Part shown: one piece after another, positions 9,098-21,371 of the stretch
Layout: every line of letters starts with the position of its first letter
Numbering within the stretch: position 1 is the first letter of the stretch
Source of the DNA: Phycomyces nitens
Taxonomy: Eukaryota; Mucoromycota; Mucoromycetes; Mucorales; Phycomycetaceae
NCBI GenBank assembly: GCA_022702545.1
Contig: JAHRBC010000001.1
Span: forward strand, 6,696,001-6,760,000
Direction of reading: 5' to 3'
DNA length: 64,000 bases
Program-made: the position numbers and the translations under genes
Notes under the pieces: model-generated
What the model saw: only the letters and a program-made list of their open reading frames with translations
The model's database searches: none
What the model was told of the DNA's origin: nothing

Positions 9098-12000
9098 TTA
9101 ATGGCTTACGCTCGTACAGCTCTCTGACAAATGCTCTCCACTTCCACAGTACCGACATACATCCTGTAATCATTAAATCATATCAATAAAGTATAATTAA
9201 ATTCAATTCTAATAAACGATATTAAACTTACATTGCATTCGGCACTTGCATGTCCTGCTCCACCACAATTACCACATCGTACCACAACATTCTTATTCCA
9301 TGGTCGCTTAGTTCGATTAGATCTCATTTCTTCCCGGTAGCCAGCGAATAAGTCCTGGTTCCCAAATCCGGCAGTGCTTCCCCCTGTAACCATTGTGGCA
9401 GTTTGAAGTTGGGTCTCCAACAACCCAATCTTTGCTTCCAACGAATGGATATACCGTCTTGCTTCCTCCATCTCAGTCTGCTTTCTTGCCTCAAAGAGCT
9501 GTAATGTCTGGGCCTCTCTTTCACGTGAAAGCGCCAGCAATTCCGAGTATCTTCCTGTCATCATGGCCATTTCCTGTTGTGTGGTCACTAACGTTTGCAC
9601 AAGCTGTGCGTTATCACGCTGTAATGTCTGAATCACCGAAATCAAGCCTTCGTGTCCCATACTCCACAGATTATCGGTCGGCAGTATAGCATCATTTCTC
9701 TGTCCCACAAACGATGACTGCAACTGTTGTTGTTCTTGTTGTTGTTGTTGTTGTTGAATGGGAATATCCTTGGTCAATCCAGGAGGTTGGGGCGTTGAAA
9801 GCCCCTTTAGTGAGAAATGAACAACCTCGGGTTCAGGAGCACTGACAATCTCGGCAACAGTGGTCGTTTTTGTGGAGATTGTTTCGGCTAGAGGGCTATA
9901 GGAAAATCGGCTGCCATTATTCACCAATGGATCAGTGGTGAATGTTGTCGTGGATGTGGGTGTGGCCGAGGGTGTTGACTTGTCTTCCCAGGGCATTTCA
10001 ATACTCTTTTCTTTCAAGCTATCTTTACCCCATCCGCCCAAGTTCTTTCCAAACTCGGCAGCGTCTTTGTTCTCTTCCCAGCCCTGGTTCCATCCTTTGG
10101 TATCACGCTTATTCCATGCGGGTTTGGCCTGTCCATTCTTGGATTCAGGCCGATTCGGGAACGACGGCGAAGGTTGAGTCTATTTAAGATTGACATCAAT
10201 TTATCGTTAATTATCTACAAAAACAAAAAGGATCTCTAGCTTGCATTTACCGACTCCTTGGACAAAGGTTTTCTCCAGTTGTCAGAGTCCTTTCCACCAT
10301 TGCTGCTGCCAGCTGCCTTTGGAGTCCAAGAATTATCCAGAGTTCTTGGGGTCTTGGGCTTCCATGCGTCTACCACGGGCGATTCAGGCTTACTATTCCA
10401 TGAATCAGTGACAGACTGAGCAGATTTGGTGTTCCATTCATCTACAGCTGGAGAAGTTGACTTGGTGTTCCATTCATCTACAGCTGGAGAAGTTGACTTG
10501 GTGTTCCATTCATCTACAGCTGGAGAAGTTGATTTGGTGTTCCATTCATCTACAGGAGAAGATGGCTTGGTATTTTGTGCCTCTACTACAGGAGACGCTG
10601 GTTTGGCATTCCATTCATCTACAACTGAAGCAACTGGTTTGGCATTCCATGAGTCCACAACTGGAGAGGCTGTCTTGGCATTCCATTCATCTACAGCTGG
10701 AGAGGCTGCCTTGGAATTCCATGAGTCTACAGCTGGAGAGGATGCCTTGGAATTCCATGAGTCTACAACTGGAGAGGCTGTTTTGGCATTCCATTCATCT
10801 ACAGCCGGAGAAACTGGTTTGGGATTCCACGAGTCCGCCACAGAAGAAGATTCCTTTTGAGTCCACGTGTCTTCCAAGACGGCAGGCTTTGTGCTAACTT
10901 TTTGAGACCATGTACTTGTGGGTTTAGGGGCCTCTGGGAGTTTCTTGGTTACAGGAACTTGCTCCCAGCCATCGTTCTCCAACTCATCCTTGACTTCAAT
11001 TCCCCATCCTCCAAGATCCATTGACTTCCATTCATCAGATACTGTAGGTTTAGCAGTCTCTGGTTCGGAAGCAGCAGCAATGACAACAGAAACTTTGGTA
11101 GTAACTGCAGCAAATTCTCTAGCTTCAGCTGCTTTGGCTTCTTCTGCTAGAATCTGAGCTGCCCAGGCTGCTTGTTTCTTCATTGCAGCATCTTCTTCCT
11201 CCTCTGCTTTTGCATTAGCCTTTTCATTCTCTTTGGCTGCAGCTTCAATGTCCTCTAGAATCTTGGCTTCTTCCCTAATTCTAGCCTCCTCTCGTTCTCT
11301 AGCTTCCTCAATCTCTTGAGCCTTTTCATATCTAATTCTAGCCGCCTCGGCAGCTTCTTTAGACTTTGTCTTGTTCACGATTGGCTTTTGCTTTGACTCT
11401 GAAGTTTCCTTGAAGGCTCTCAACTTGGATTTCTGCTGTGCTGCTACTTTGGCCGTAGCCTTTGCTTTGGTTTCGGCTGCTTCACGAATTATAGCAATAC
11501 GTGCTTGCGCTTCAGCTTCCTCCTTTGCAGCAATAGCTCTGAGTTTTGCTGCGGATGCTTCGCGTGCAGCTGCGTCTCTTGCTTCAGCTTCTGCAGCCTC
11601 GCGTGCCTTGAAAGCTAATTGCTCTTCTTCTTTAGATACCTTGGATTCGGCCTCAGCCTTGGCCTTTGCAGCTGCCTCTGCCTCTGCCTTGGCTTTATTC
11701 TTTGCATCGCGAGCTTCACGATAAGTCTTGTCAGCAGCAGCCTTGGCTTCCTGCTCAGCTTGCTCCTTTGCCTTTCTTTCAGCCTCAGCCTTCTCACGGG
11801 CCTCACGAGCTGCTTGAGCCTTTGCCTTTGCCTTGGCCCTCGCCTCTTCTTCGGCCTGCTCCTTGGCCTTTAGTTCGGCCTCGGCCTTTGCACGGGCTTC
11901 TGCCTCCACTTTGGCTCTAGCTTGACGAAGAGACTCCATCTTGGCTTCTCTGGCAGCCTTTACCTCGGCCTTTATCTTGGCACGGGACTCGGCTTCTTTT

Positions 12001-14378
12001 GCCTTTGCTTCCTGGGCTTCCCTGGCTTCCTGGGCCTGCTTGGCTTCTTGGGCTTCCTTGGCTTCCTTGGCCTCCTTTGCATTTTTGGCTTCCTGTTCCA
12101 AACTAATCTTTGGCTTATTCACAGCTTTTTCTAAAGGTTTTTCTGGTTGTGCAGCCTTGGTATTTGAAGAAGATGTGACTGGTTTGATCAAGGTATTTGC
12201 AGATCCGGAATTTCCTGTAGAGGCAGTGGCGCCAGTTGCTGCTGAAGTCTTGGAGGTAGTAGGTGTCTCTTTATCAGTGGCCTTTGATAAATTGGCAAGC
12301 GTAGAAGATGTGGTTGACTTGGGTATGGTTGACGACGACTTGATAGCCACCTTTGGAGAGGCAATTGATTTTGGAGCAGCTGTGTTTGCGTTTGAGGCAG
12401 ATTTTTCGGTGACCTTTGGAGAAGAAGCAGCCTTGATGTATATATAGAAGAAGAAGAAAAATGATTTTTTTAGACGTGAGCTCCAAAAGTTACTTGGGAA
12501 GGGTCTTACCTTTGTGGCCTTTTGGGGTTCCTTTTGAGCCGATTTGAGTTTCTCGGCAACAGTAGAAATAGAAGGTGTTGGCAAGGGAGATCCAGCACCT
12601 CCTTCCTTTTTCTTATTCTTTTTCTTCTTCTTGCTCGTCTCGGGCTCTCCGACCGGCAAGTCCATTGACTTGAGAAGTTTGTTTTGTCTATTCAGAGCCA
12701 CAATTTCGCCCTTGATTCTTATGCTCTCTTGCAAAAACATGTTTCCCAATATTCCTACAAACTTGCGTCTACCAACTTGTGCACTACTCTCAAACGCATA
12801 CAGCAAATTGTCATGCTGGTCTACCAATTCGTCGTGCGACTCGAGGAAACGCTTGACCTCTCTTTCGATTGTCACGGCTTCCATCATTTCACCTTCTTGC
12901 ATCAGGGCCTCAATACACACCAAGCTGAATTTACAAAACAAACTCTCAGGAAAGATCTTTTGGGTGATCTGATAGCGGAAATGTTGGCGTGTAGAATAAT
13001 AAACGTTCTCAACCTTCTTGACACGCTTCTTAAACTCCTTGTTGTTAATTTTATCGAGTCGAGATGAAGTGGCAGGTCTGCTCTCTTCTGTGTATGCTTT
13101 CTTCAGGGCATCTATTTCTTCCATATAATCATTCATGCGACCCGTCATCTCCTGCTGTACAGTCTCTACTGCATAGGCAACATCGACTGTAGGATGCAAT
13201 TCACGCAACGATTCAGCCACAGCACGACATTTCTGCAGGTGAGTCTCGTTACTGAGTTCGTGGGAGGCCATGCGTTCGGCCATTTGCTGGATAGTAGGAA
13301 CAATCATGCTCCACAACTGACGGACCAGCTGACGGACAGCCTCAAGACGTGGGATTACAAACTCAGTGTGGAAGGCGTTCACACATTCTTTGAGATCATC
13401 CCAGTATTTTGCAAAGGCTGCATCGACCTGTTCGACTGTGCCTCTGCGCTTTGAGAAGTTCTGGGTGGCCCAGTAGTCTTGGAAAGAAAGCAGGTTCTGG
13501 GAAGCTGCAAATGCTTCCATTGTTGCCTGGCACTGGGGACCCATGAGTTCACAGCGTTCATTTTCGAGCACAAGTAATCGATCCATAAACTCTGTGAGAT
13601 GGTGCCAGGCCACGTCCAATGCCTGTTCAAGTTCGACCAGGGCATTGCTGGTGGCCTGTGCCATTTTATGATTGTAAATCTCAACCTCAACTTCGAGGTC
13701 TCCAGGAGAACTATAGTCGGGACGGTAGTGTGCGCAGGGGATGTTTTGTTGAATGGGTAAGAAATCTGCAGTTAGGTCTAACAAGACGTGCAAACTTTGT
13801 GATGGTATGACTATTCCCTGGCGTTCGATAACCAGGTGGCTCAATAGATGTTCGGGTAGCATTGAGTTTTCAGAATTAAGAGATCGATCGTCTTCATCGT
13901 CATCGTAATCAAAATCCTCGTCAAAGTTGTCTGGTAGATTTTGGATTGAGATTGGCTCAAATATTTCTGGTAGACTGGACAGACTGCTGGGCATCGTTAG
14001 CCATGTGTTGCAAATACTGACTAGTTCCTTTGTGAGACTGGTGGACATTCCATTGGGCGTCGTTTCTGTTGTGGCAACATCAAGTAGGTGACGAAGTTTC
14101 TCAAACATTGTTGATGAGCGCGTTTTTGTCTTTGCGAGAGATTGCTGTGTAGGATGTTGGACGGCAATATTGTATCGTCCTGCGGCCATGAGCTGGCAGG
14201 AATGTGTCTGGGGCTCCTCGGGTAGCTTTGTGTTCCAAGCATAACGCTTCTTGTAGATAAACTGAGCCCATTCACGACAATAGAAGCAGCGGGATTCACT
14301 GTGGCAAGCACGGAATCGACCGAGCTCTTTTGAAATTGTATTGTGCTCAATTCGTAAAACGTTAATTGGTGCGTCCAT
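9098..14378 (-). CDS. Giant uncharacterised repeat and coiled-coil protein with two C-terminal CCHC zinc knuckles
   Basis: Four exons, all phase 0: 14378..12510, 12431..10251, 10179..9232, 9163..9098 (1,687 residues). I do not recognise the family. The N-terminal ~600 residues look globular and helical, with an early Cys-rich stretch (C-x-x-C in R-C-F-Y-C) and a very acidic patch near 165. A Lys-rich linker leads to about 350 residues of Ala/Glu/Lys/Arg sequence, probably a long single alpha-helix or coiled coil. Next come about a dozen imperfect 12-residue repeats built on D-E-W-N-x-K-x-x-S-P-x-V. After a poly-Gln run and a second coiled coil, the C-terminus has two C-x2-C-x4-H-x4-C knuckles (R-C-G-N-C-G-G-A-G-H and C-R-Y-C-G-S-G-E-H), which usually bind single-stranded nucleic acid. 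A scaffold with RNA-binding ability is an inference only. Confidence 0.75.
10425..10850 (-). repeat. Coding tandem repeat, 36-nt unit
   Basis: Eleven or so imperfect 36-nt units encode a 12-residue repeat with Trp-Asn and Ser-Pro at fixed places. Three copies at 10426-10530 are nearly identical, which points to recent expansion. The other copies have drifted. The plus strand is also open here, which is a by-product of the repeat. Confidence 0.88.
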
Positions 14379-14777
14379 ACTTGATCGCGTAAAAATTAAA
14401 ATAAAGACAAGAAGACTATATAGTATACAAATATTATTTTCTTTTAAAAAAATATAAATTAAAAAAAAAGGAAGGGGGGCGGTTTGGATGATGTGCACAC
14501 TTGGTGTGACTTGCATTGATCAGAACAATTGTCTATTTTTCATGTCTTTCCTGTTTTGGTTATAAGATTCAATACACAACTGTAATTGAGATTTCCCTTT
14601 TTTGTTGTTGTTGTTGTTGAAGATGCATATTATTATGATATAAATGATTGTAAAGAAGTGTATGAGTTAAAAGGTATGTCTGACGGATAAAGCTTACTAG
14701 ACTAAAAGACCTATATTATTATAATTATAATATAAATTAGGAGAGAAATGCTAGGCCCCAAAGATCCCAGTTGCAGT
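14379..14777. other. Short intergenic segment between the giant gene and NNF1
   Basis: A 5' flank to the giant gene, it holds a GTT repeat (near 14600) and A/T tracts. Nothing coding was seen. Confidence 0.5.
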
Positions 14778-15630
14778 TTAGACTGTTTCTCCGAAAGGAG
14801 TGCTGACAACCAGGGCATCCATGGTGCTTATTAGATGGTCAACTTGTATGGATCCTGCCATGTTGATAGCCTACAAGGGTGTTAATGATATGTGCAAAGA
14901 CGATTGATAGATTACCTCTTCAAAACAACGCATGTCTTGGTCAAGCTTATTGTAGAGTGCCCTGACATTCCTTTTCTTTTCAGATATACGTTCCATAGCT
15001 GTCTTGCTCTCCTGAATAATCTACATGAAAATGGTCAAGATCATAAAGAAGCAGCACACCATCCTACCTGTTCTTTCGCTGCCTGCAGGCGACTTAATTC
15101 ACGACGCTTTAGTTCCATGGCCAATGCACGCCTTACTTGTTCTGGCTGGGGAATTACTCTATTGCAAGGTAGATCATGACGAGCATTTAATATAATACAA
15201 CACAACATAGTATAGTTGTACCTTGGCCCCTGAGCATCTCCTTTTCTAGCGTCGTTGATCAGTCGTTCGAGATCAGCAATTTTTTCTGGCAATTGGTACT
15301 TTTCTTTCAAGTGCTCACATGTAGCCTAATCACTCTTGTGAATGGTTGTTTTTGCAGAGTATAAGTACTGGTTATTTACTTGTAGGTTCTCTTGTATATA
15401 GTCTTCCATTTGTTGCTGGGCCGTCTTTGTCTCGTCATGGGTCTGGACGACGTGTTTGAGATAGGTCGGCATGGTGTCATGGCTATAAAGGCATTTTAGA
15501 AAATAGATTGGATACCCAGAGATAATTACTCGATGGATCTGACAATGGCATGAATGTATTTTTGGTACAAGAGATTGAATCTGTCAGGTCGACTTCTTCG
15601 GTGCCTATCCGTCGATGCTGATGGTTGCAT
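14778..15630 (-). CDS. NNF1: Kinetochore protein NNF1/PMF1 (MIS12/MIND complex subunit)
   Basis: Six small exons: 15630..15530, 15482..15380, 15325..15222, 15158..15068, 15020..14916, 14870..14778 (198 residues). All junctions are in phase with canonical GT-AG sites. The protein is almost wholly helical. Its order of features fits the NNF1 family: R-P-D-R-F-N-L-L-Y-Q-K at the start, an L-P-E-K-I-A-D-L-E-R-L-I segment where the family has its L-N-x-L-D-x-L-I, then V-I-P-Q-P-E-Q and a Lys-rich helix. NNF1 pairs with Mis12 in the four-protein MIND complex, which links inner kinetochore CENP-C to Ndc80. Length is close to that of the family (about 200). Sequence conservation in this family is low, so the call rests on pattern and length and needs a profile search. 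Confidence 0.68.
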
Positions 15631-16283
15631 GGGATGCCCAAAAAGAAGTAGCCGTGACGTGTTTTGGAAGAAGTGTCTGGGTTAAAAAAAGAAAAAGAAA
15701 ACGGTGGTTTGGGTGTATAATTTGTGGTTTGGAAATTCTTGCTAGTCACAGCAAGACTCTTTGGAGCTTTAAAGAGGTTGATATGGGACGTTGTCTTTCT
15801 GTCCTTTCTTGGCATTCTGTTGAGAATGACTTGGAGGGGAGGGGGGGCTTCATTCAGACACTGCAAAACTGTCGAGACATTAAAAATCCGATTTTTATAT
15901 TCATATTAAAATGGATTTCAAAATGAGATTTTAGGCAGTAAATGTCTTAATTGGTTTCCATTAATGAAATTCTCAATGGTCATCAAGTCATACTCTTCTA
16001 GTTTATACACAAAGTCTATTGTCTACTAAGCAGTGCTTAGGGGTTGCAATATCCAATTGTTTTTCGCAGTCACCTGAATGCACGCGTATGACAGACACAG
16101 ACACAGACACAGACACACAGGGTGAGCGGCCTTTTAATTGTTGGCTTCTCTCCGAATACACCTCTCGCTTTGCTTCTTTTTTTTTTTTGGCTTTCAATTT
16201 TGTGCTTCTCTCCTCTTTTACTCTCTCTCTCTCTCTTTCTTTCTTTATCCTGCTTATTGAACACCAATACTCTTCTACGCTTG
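15631..16283. other. Divergent promoter region between NNF1 and MVP1
   Basis: The two genes diverge across 653 bp. The segment carries a CAGACA hexamer repeat near 16093-16120 and long pyrimidine tracts just upstream of the MVP1 start, as often seen before fungal starts. No coding feature was found. Confidence 0.6.
16093..16120. repeat. ACAGAC hexanucleotide microsatellite
   Basis: Four tandem hexamers sit in the NNF1-MVP1 promoter region. Confidence 0.8.
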
Positions 16284-18689
16284 ATGAATTCTCTTCGTGA
16301 ACAGGACGACCCCTTGTCGAGTACATTCTTTGATACCACATCGTCTTATCTAGGATCGATGAACGAAAGCCAGACCGTTGGCTCTTCACTTTATGCACCC
16401 CAATACGACTACGACAACGATCCATGGGGAAGCTTTGGGCAGTCAAACCATATTGCAACCCTCAGTCGTGCATTCACTGCTCCTGCGATCCAGCCCATCG
16501 AACACCATCTCGACCCCTCTACCCTTCTCAGTAGGTATAAAGGACCTCTTTGGAACCAAAATAAAGCACTAGAGACACTGACAAATCGCCTTTCTTTTCA
16601 ATTCCAAGATGGCATCAAACTGCCGGATACATACAACAAGCTATTTAGCTCCTGTCAGCGGTCAGGTCGAGTGTCCTTGGTATCTCTCGGCAAATTGATC
16701 AATGCTGGCCATCTGTCGGCTATTGAGACCGAAAAGGTAGGTTGTGTATCTATTCTGGCTGAGCTATATACACATATATCACTTGTTGTGTATCCAAAGA
16801 GGTGTGCTTATATTCTTATTCTGGTGTAGATCCTTCAGATTGTGTCTTCTGGCCAATCCTTTGTCTCTCGCCAAGAGTTCAACCTGGCTCTGGTCTTGGT
16901 TGGCTGTGCCCAGCACGATATGGGTAGGTCCAAAAAGGCACTTTATATTGTTCTCTATTTTTTTCCTTAACCTTTGAACAACAGAATTGTCGTTGGAAAA
17001 TGTCAATCGTCGCAGAGAAGGTAACACTGGCCTGGTCGTCCAACAAGCACAATCGTTAACACAATCGTCAATGAAAAATAGATCTCCCGGTAGCTGTGCT
17101 AGATCTGGGATTAGATGAGCCAAAAGTGCCTCCTCTGGGCCTGACCACCAATACACCAACCTCACAACCCGCTGATCGTAGCCGTCCTCCTACAATCAAA
17201 GAACCTCGATCATCCACATCAAATCCAACCCCAATCCCAACCCCAAATCCAAATCCAATAAACACCACAAATTGGTTCCAACAACTAGAAGAAGTCAAGG
17301 TCACCATTGCTCCAGAGAGAGAAGGATTTATTTTCAAACACGTAAACTACATTGTCGAGAGCCAGAAACGATCGTCCATTGTTCTCAGGAGGTTCAGTGA
17401 TTTCTGGTGGCTGATGGAGGTACTGGTACGACGTTATCCTTTTAGAGCCCTGCCCAGTCTTCCCCCAAAGAAAATGAGTGGACGTAAGTTGAGGACGATT
17501 GGTACCCATATACTCCTGTGGTCATTTTAGCTAACATTCATCAAGGGGATGGAGCATTCCTGGAAAGAAGACGCAAGGGACTATCGAGGTTTATGAATGC
17601 TATTGTTCGCCATCCAGTGCTGCGTGCAGACGAGGTTGTTGCTCGGTTCTTGACTGAGCCAGCCGTAAGTCTTGTGTATAAAGTAAATTATAATCTAATT
17701 TTGTATTGTAGGAATTGTCGGCATGGCGTAAACAGAACCCTCCAAGACTAGACGAGGAGTATAGGCGCAAAAACGACTCTGTCCAGACTGATCTGGCCGT
17801 TATTCCTGAACAATTGGACGAACAGATCCAAAAGGCCAAGCGTCGAGTGGGGGCGTCTATTGAGCATTACATCAATCTCTGCCACCTTATGGAGCGTATG
17901 GTCAGACGCATGCATGGACAAGCAACAGACTATGTTCGATACAGCATCGCATTAAAGTAAGCTCCATCTGGTGTTAAATAGGGCTGATGGCTAATGAATG
18001 GGTGTTGTGGGCATGCTAGTTCGTTGGCAGAGAGTGAGCATCGATATCATGCATCTGAATGCACAAACTGCCAAAGGGTGGTCAAAGGGTATGAACTGGT
18101 GGCTAAGCATATGCAGTGCGAGAGTAGCCTGCTGGACAACCAGGTCAATGTGACGGCAGATGGTGTACTTGAGAATCTAAAGCGATATAGAGACCTCTTG
18201 GTGTCTTTTAGAGTAAGTAGTCTAATTTATACGCGAGGATTTTGAGTAATGGTGTTATTGTAGGAACTAGAGGAGCGCAAAGAGAGGCTTGCTGGCAATC
18301 AGATTGAGAGTCTGTCGAAACGGATAGCCAGTGACCGTACAAAGGTCAATCAGCACAAGGGAGTACCTGGACTGGAAGCCGAGGTTGAGCGGCTAGAGGA
18401 GTCTATACGCAATGTAAGTGATGGAATTGGGATATCTTGGACACCCAAACTGATGGCTGTGTGGTAGAACGAACTCCAAGTGCACGATCAGGAATGCCGG
18501 CGCCAGTTCATTCGCCATTGTATTTATGGAGAGTTGATCTATCTGCATAAACAGCAGGCGTTTGTGTCGTCACTTTACCGGGACTATGTGCGGGATATGG
18601 TCCAGTTCTCTCGCCAGCGTGCGGATAACTGGCAATCTCTCGAGAATCCCATCCTAGATATGCCAACTGATGTCAATCTGTTTGATTAG
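16284..18689 (+). CDS. MVP1: Sorting nexin MVP1 (SNX8 type), PX-BAR protein
   Basis: Nine exons: 16284..16736, 16830..16923, 16985..17020, 17082..17483, 17531..17664, 17712..17956, 18020..18212, 18264..18413, 18468..18689 (642 residues). An N-terminal low-complexity part leads into an EH-like helical segment (about 105-190). The PX domain (about 263-375) has R-R-F-S-D-F-W-W-L, the R-Y-P-F-R-A-L-P motif with P-P-K-K, and R-R-K-G-L-x-R-F, matching PI3P-binding residues. A long helical BAR region (about 395-642) follows. In yeast, Mvp1 works at endosomes in retromer-independent tubule recycling and vacuolar protein sorting. The Pro/Asn linker before PX is longer than in yeast. Exon 3 is only 36 nt. 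The start was chosen as the first ATG after the pyrimidine tract. Confidence 0.9.
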
Positions 18690-18720
18690 CGGAGTCTGAA
18701 TATCAATATAAAAAAAACTT

Positions 18721-18750
18721 ACACACACATACGCACACACACACACACAC
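18721..18750. repeat. CA microsatellite between MVP1 and ARG4
   Basis: An (AC)n run with one interruption lies in the 208-bp gap between these same-strand genes. Confidence 0.75.
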
Positions 18751-18897
18751 TGAGCATTTAAAGAACTTGGGTTTATAAAACTGAGTTGCACCCATTGTGA
18801 GTCATCTGCGGGGAAATAGAAAATAAATAAATAAATTCAAAAAAAACACCTCTCTTTCTCTCTCTTTTCCCTTTCTCTTTACCTTTTACATCTAAAT

Positions 18898-20517
18898 ATG
18901 AGCGCACCTGCACCAAAGAAGCTATGGGGAGGCCGTTTTACTGGCGCCGTTGATCCCCTTATGGACGCATTCAATGCATCAATCCACTTTGACAGACGCA
19001 TGTATGCAGCTGACTTGGTTGGATCAATGGCCTACAGCAAGGCCCTTGCAAAGAACAAGATCATCACCGAGCAGGAACGCGATCTCTTGATCAGTGGTCT
19101 CGAGAAGGTTATGGGTGAGTGGCAGGATGGTTCCTTTGTCCTCAAGGAAGGCGATGAAGACATCCACACCGCCAACGAGCGTCGTCTCGGAGAGATCATT
19201 GGTGGTGTTGCTGGTAAGCTCCACACCGGACGCAGCCGCAACGACCAGGTCGCCACAGATATGCGCATCTGGCTTAGAGACGAGGCATCAAAGATCCTCG
19301 CCCATCTCAAGGAGTTGATCTCCATCACTGTCTCTAGAGCCGAGAAGGAAATAGACGTCATCATGCCCGGCTATACTCATCTCCAGGTAAGAAAAAAACA
19401 AAGCAAAAACATGGACTTCCTTTGAGGATATCGATGTTGATCTCAATTGATCTCGGTCTTGGTTCTTACGCGCTCTATAGAGAGCCCAACCCATCCGCTG
19501 GTCTCACTTTTTGCTGTCCCACGCCTGGTTGTGGCAAGCTGATGCCGATCGTCTCGAGCAATTGATCGATCGTTTCAATGTCCTTCCCTTGGGCTCAGGT
19601 GCTCTTGCTGGCCATGCCTTTAACATTGACCGCGAATTCCTTGCCAAGGAGCTCGGTTTCCGTGATGTTATCCACAACTCGCTCTATGCTGTCAGTGATC
19701 GTGACTTTGTTGCCGAGTTTTTGTTCTGGTCTAGCTTGACCATGACCCACATCTCTCGTATTGCCGAGGATCTCATCATCTACTCTACTGGTGAATTTGG
19801 CTTTGTCAAGCTCGCTGATGCCTACAGCACTGGCTCCAGTTTGATGCCCCAGAAGAAGAACCCCGACAGTCTCGAGTTGTTGCGTGGAAAGTGTGGACGT
19901 GTCTTTGGAAGCGTAGGTTTTGATATACTGGGCAAGAAAGAAAGAAGAAGAAACTGATGGCCAATATGGTTCTTTAGATGTCTGGCTTCATGATGTCCTA
20001 CAAAGGTATTCCCAGCACCTACAACAAGGATCTCCAGGAAGACAAGGAGCCCATGTTTGATGCTGCCGATACCTTGTCTGGCTCCCTCCAGATCACTGCT
20101 GGTGTCTTGAGCACTTTGGATGTAAGTTTGTTATATGTAGCATCTGTGCAAAACAATGTCTTATGTTTGGGCCACTTCTAGATCTTCCCTGCCAAGATGA
20201 AGGCTAGCTTGAGTGCTGATATGTTGGCTACCGATCTTGCCGAGTACCTTGTCCGCAAGGGCGTTCCATTCCGTGAGACCCATCACATATCTGGTGCTGC
20301 CGTCAAGATGGCTGAGGATCGCAAGGGTTCCTTGGACCAATTGACAGTTGCTGACCTCAAGACCCTTCACCCTTCGTTTGGAGATGATGTTACCAGTGTC
20401 TGGAGCTTTGAAACCAGTATCGAGAACCGCAACACCCCTGGAGGTACCTCCCGTTCCTCTGTCCAGGGTCAGATCTCTAAGCTCAAGGCATGGTTGTCCA
20501 GCAAGCGTACTTTGTAA
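18898..20517 (+). CDS. ARG4: Argininosuccinate lyase
   Basis: Four exons, all phase 0: 18898..19386, 19481..19912, 19978..20121, 20182..20517 (466 residues, the usual length). It splits argininosuccinate into arginine and fumarate, the last step of arginine synthesis. The fumarase-superfamily signature [12 protein letters not shown] is intact at about 284-295 and carries the catalytic Ser loop. The N-terminal W-G-G-R-F, the [13 protein letters not shown] block and P-G-Y-T-H-L-Q are also present. The codon use is more GC-biased at third positions than in its neighbours, which suggests strong expression. The leader just before the ATG is a C/T-rich tract typical of well-expressed fungal genes. 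Confidence 0.96.
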
Positions 20518-21371
20518 ATTATATGTTTTTTTTGCTTTAATTTGAGATTTCGGCATCCTCTATTTCTTTTTCTTTTTTTTGTATGCTGCTACCCTGTTTA
20601 TAGATCCCCCTTTCTCAACACATTTATTTTACTCCCATTTTCCAACAACAAAAAATAAAGGCAAATGATCTTGCTCTTCAAGCAAAGATTGTGAGAATAA
20701 TAAAGATGGCTGATATCAAGCTCATGCATATTCAAGAATGGGTGTTTTGGATTTACACTTCTTTAGTTAGTGCCTGGAAATACAAACACTCAAATTGTTT
20801 GCTTAATTTCTGCAAAAAAAAAAGTATAGATCATGCCAGAATAACATGGCAGAATAATCTCGGGAATTAGTAGCCACGCGCTAAAGAGTATCAGACGCAA
20901 TCAATTCCAGTAATGGTCAAGAAAATGCATTGATACACACTATAAACAATCATCGAGAGATCATTGGTAGACACTACTTGCCGGACTCCGGACAAGTGCT
21001 CCGACCCGGCCCGGAAATCTATTTTATGCATTTTGACAAGTCTGCATAAAATATGATTGGACTTTTGCACGATCGCCAGACGGCTTGACGGCTGGATTGC
21101 CTTGAAAAAATGATAATAATAATACTCGTAGGCTAGACCTAGTTTAGGATAATCCAAAGGAGTGTATTTTCCGTATGATGTGCTGCTAATGTCTTCTTTG
21201 ACCCCTTTAGACAAAGAGATGTAAGAAAAATAAATTTCCGATATACATACCATCCCACCACACCACACCATTCTTCACGAGTCAGATCAGTAAATAAAGC
21301 CTGGTTAACCTTTTTTAAAACAAGACTGGCTCGTTACTCCAGCCCAGCTCTCTTTTGTCCTTATAATTACC
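20518..21371. other. Intergenic, no gene seen
   Basis: 3' flank of argininosuccinate lyase and 5' flank of the SEC2-like gene. An AATAAA-type signal occurs near 20654 and again near 20698. No coding or RNA feature could be supported. Confidence 0.55.

Noticed and set aside
10426..10860. Long plus-strand open frame with perfect-looking 12-residue repeats
   Set aside because: It is the antisense of the Trp/Asn repeat array in the giant minus-strand gene. The 36-bp period keeps the opposite strand open automatically.
11371..12447. Several plus-strand Ala/Leu/Phe-rich open frames resembling membrane proteins
   Set aside because: They are antisense to the Ala/Glu/Lys helical region. Reverse complements of GCN/GAG/AAG codons give such hydrophobic frames.
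15483..15926. Open frames on both strands upstream of NNF1
   Set aside because: They overlap the first NNF1 exon or the promoter gap and have no splice-consistent partner.
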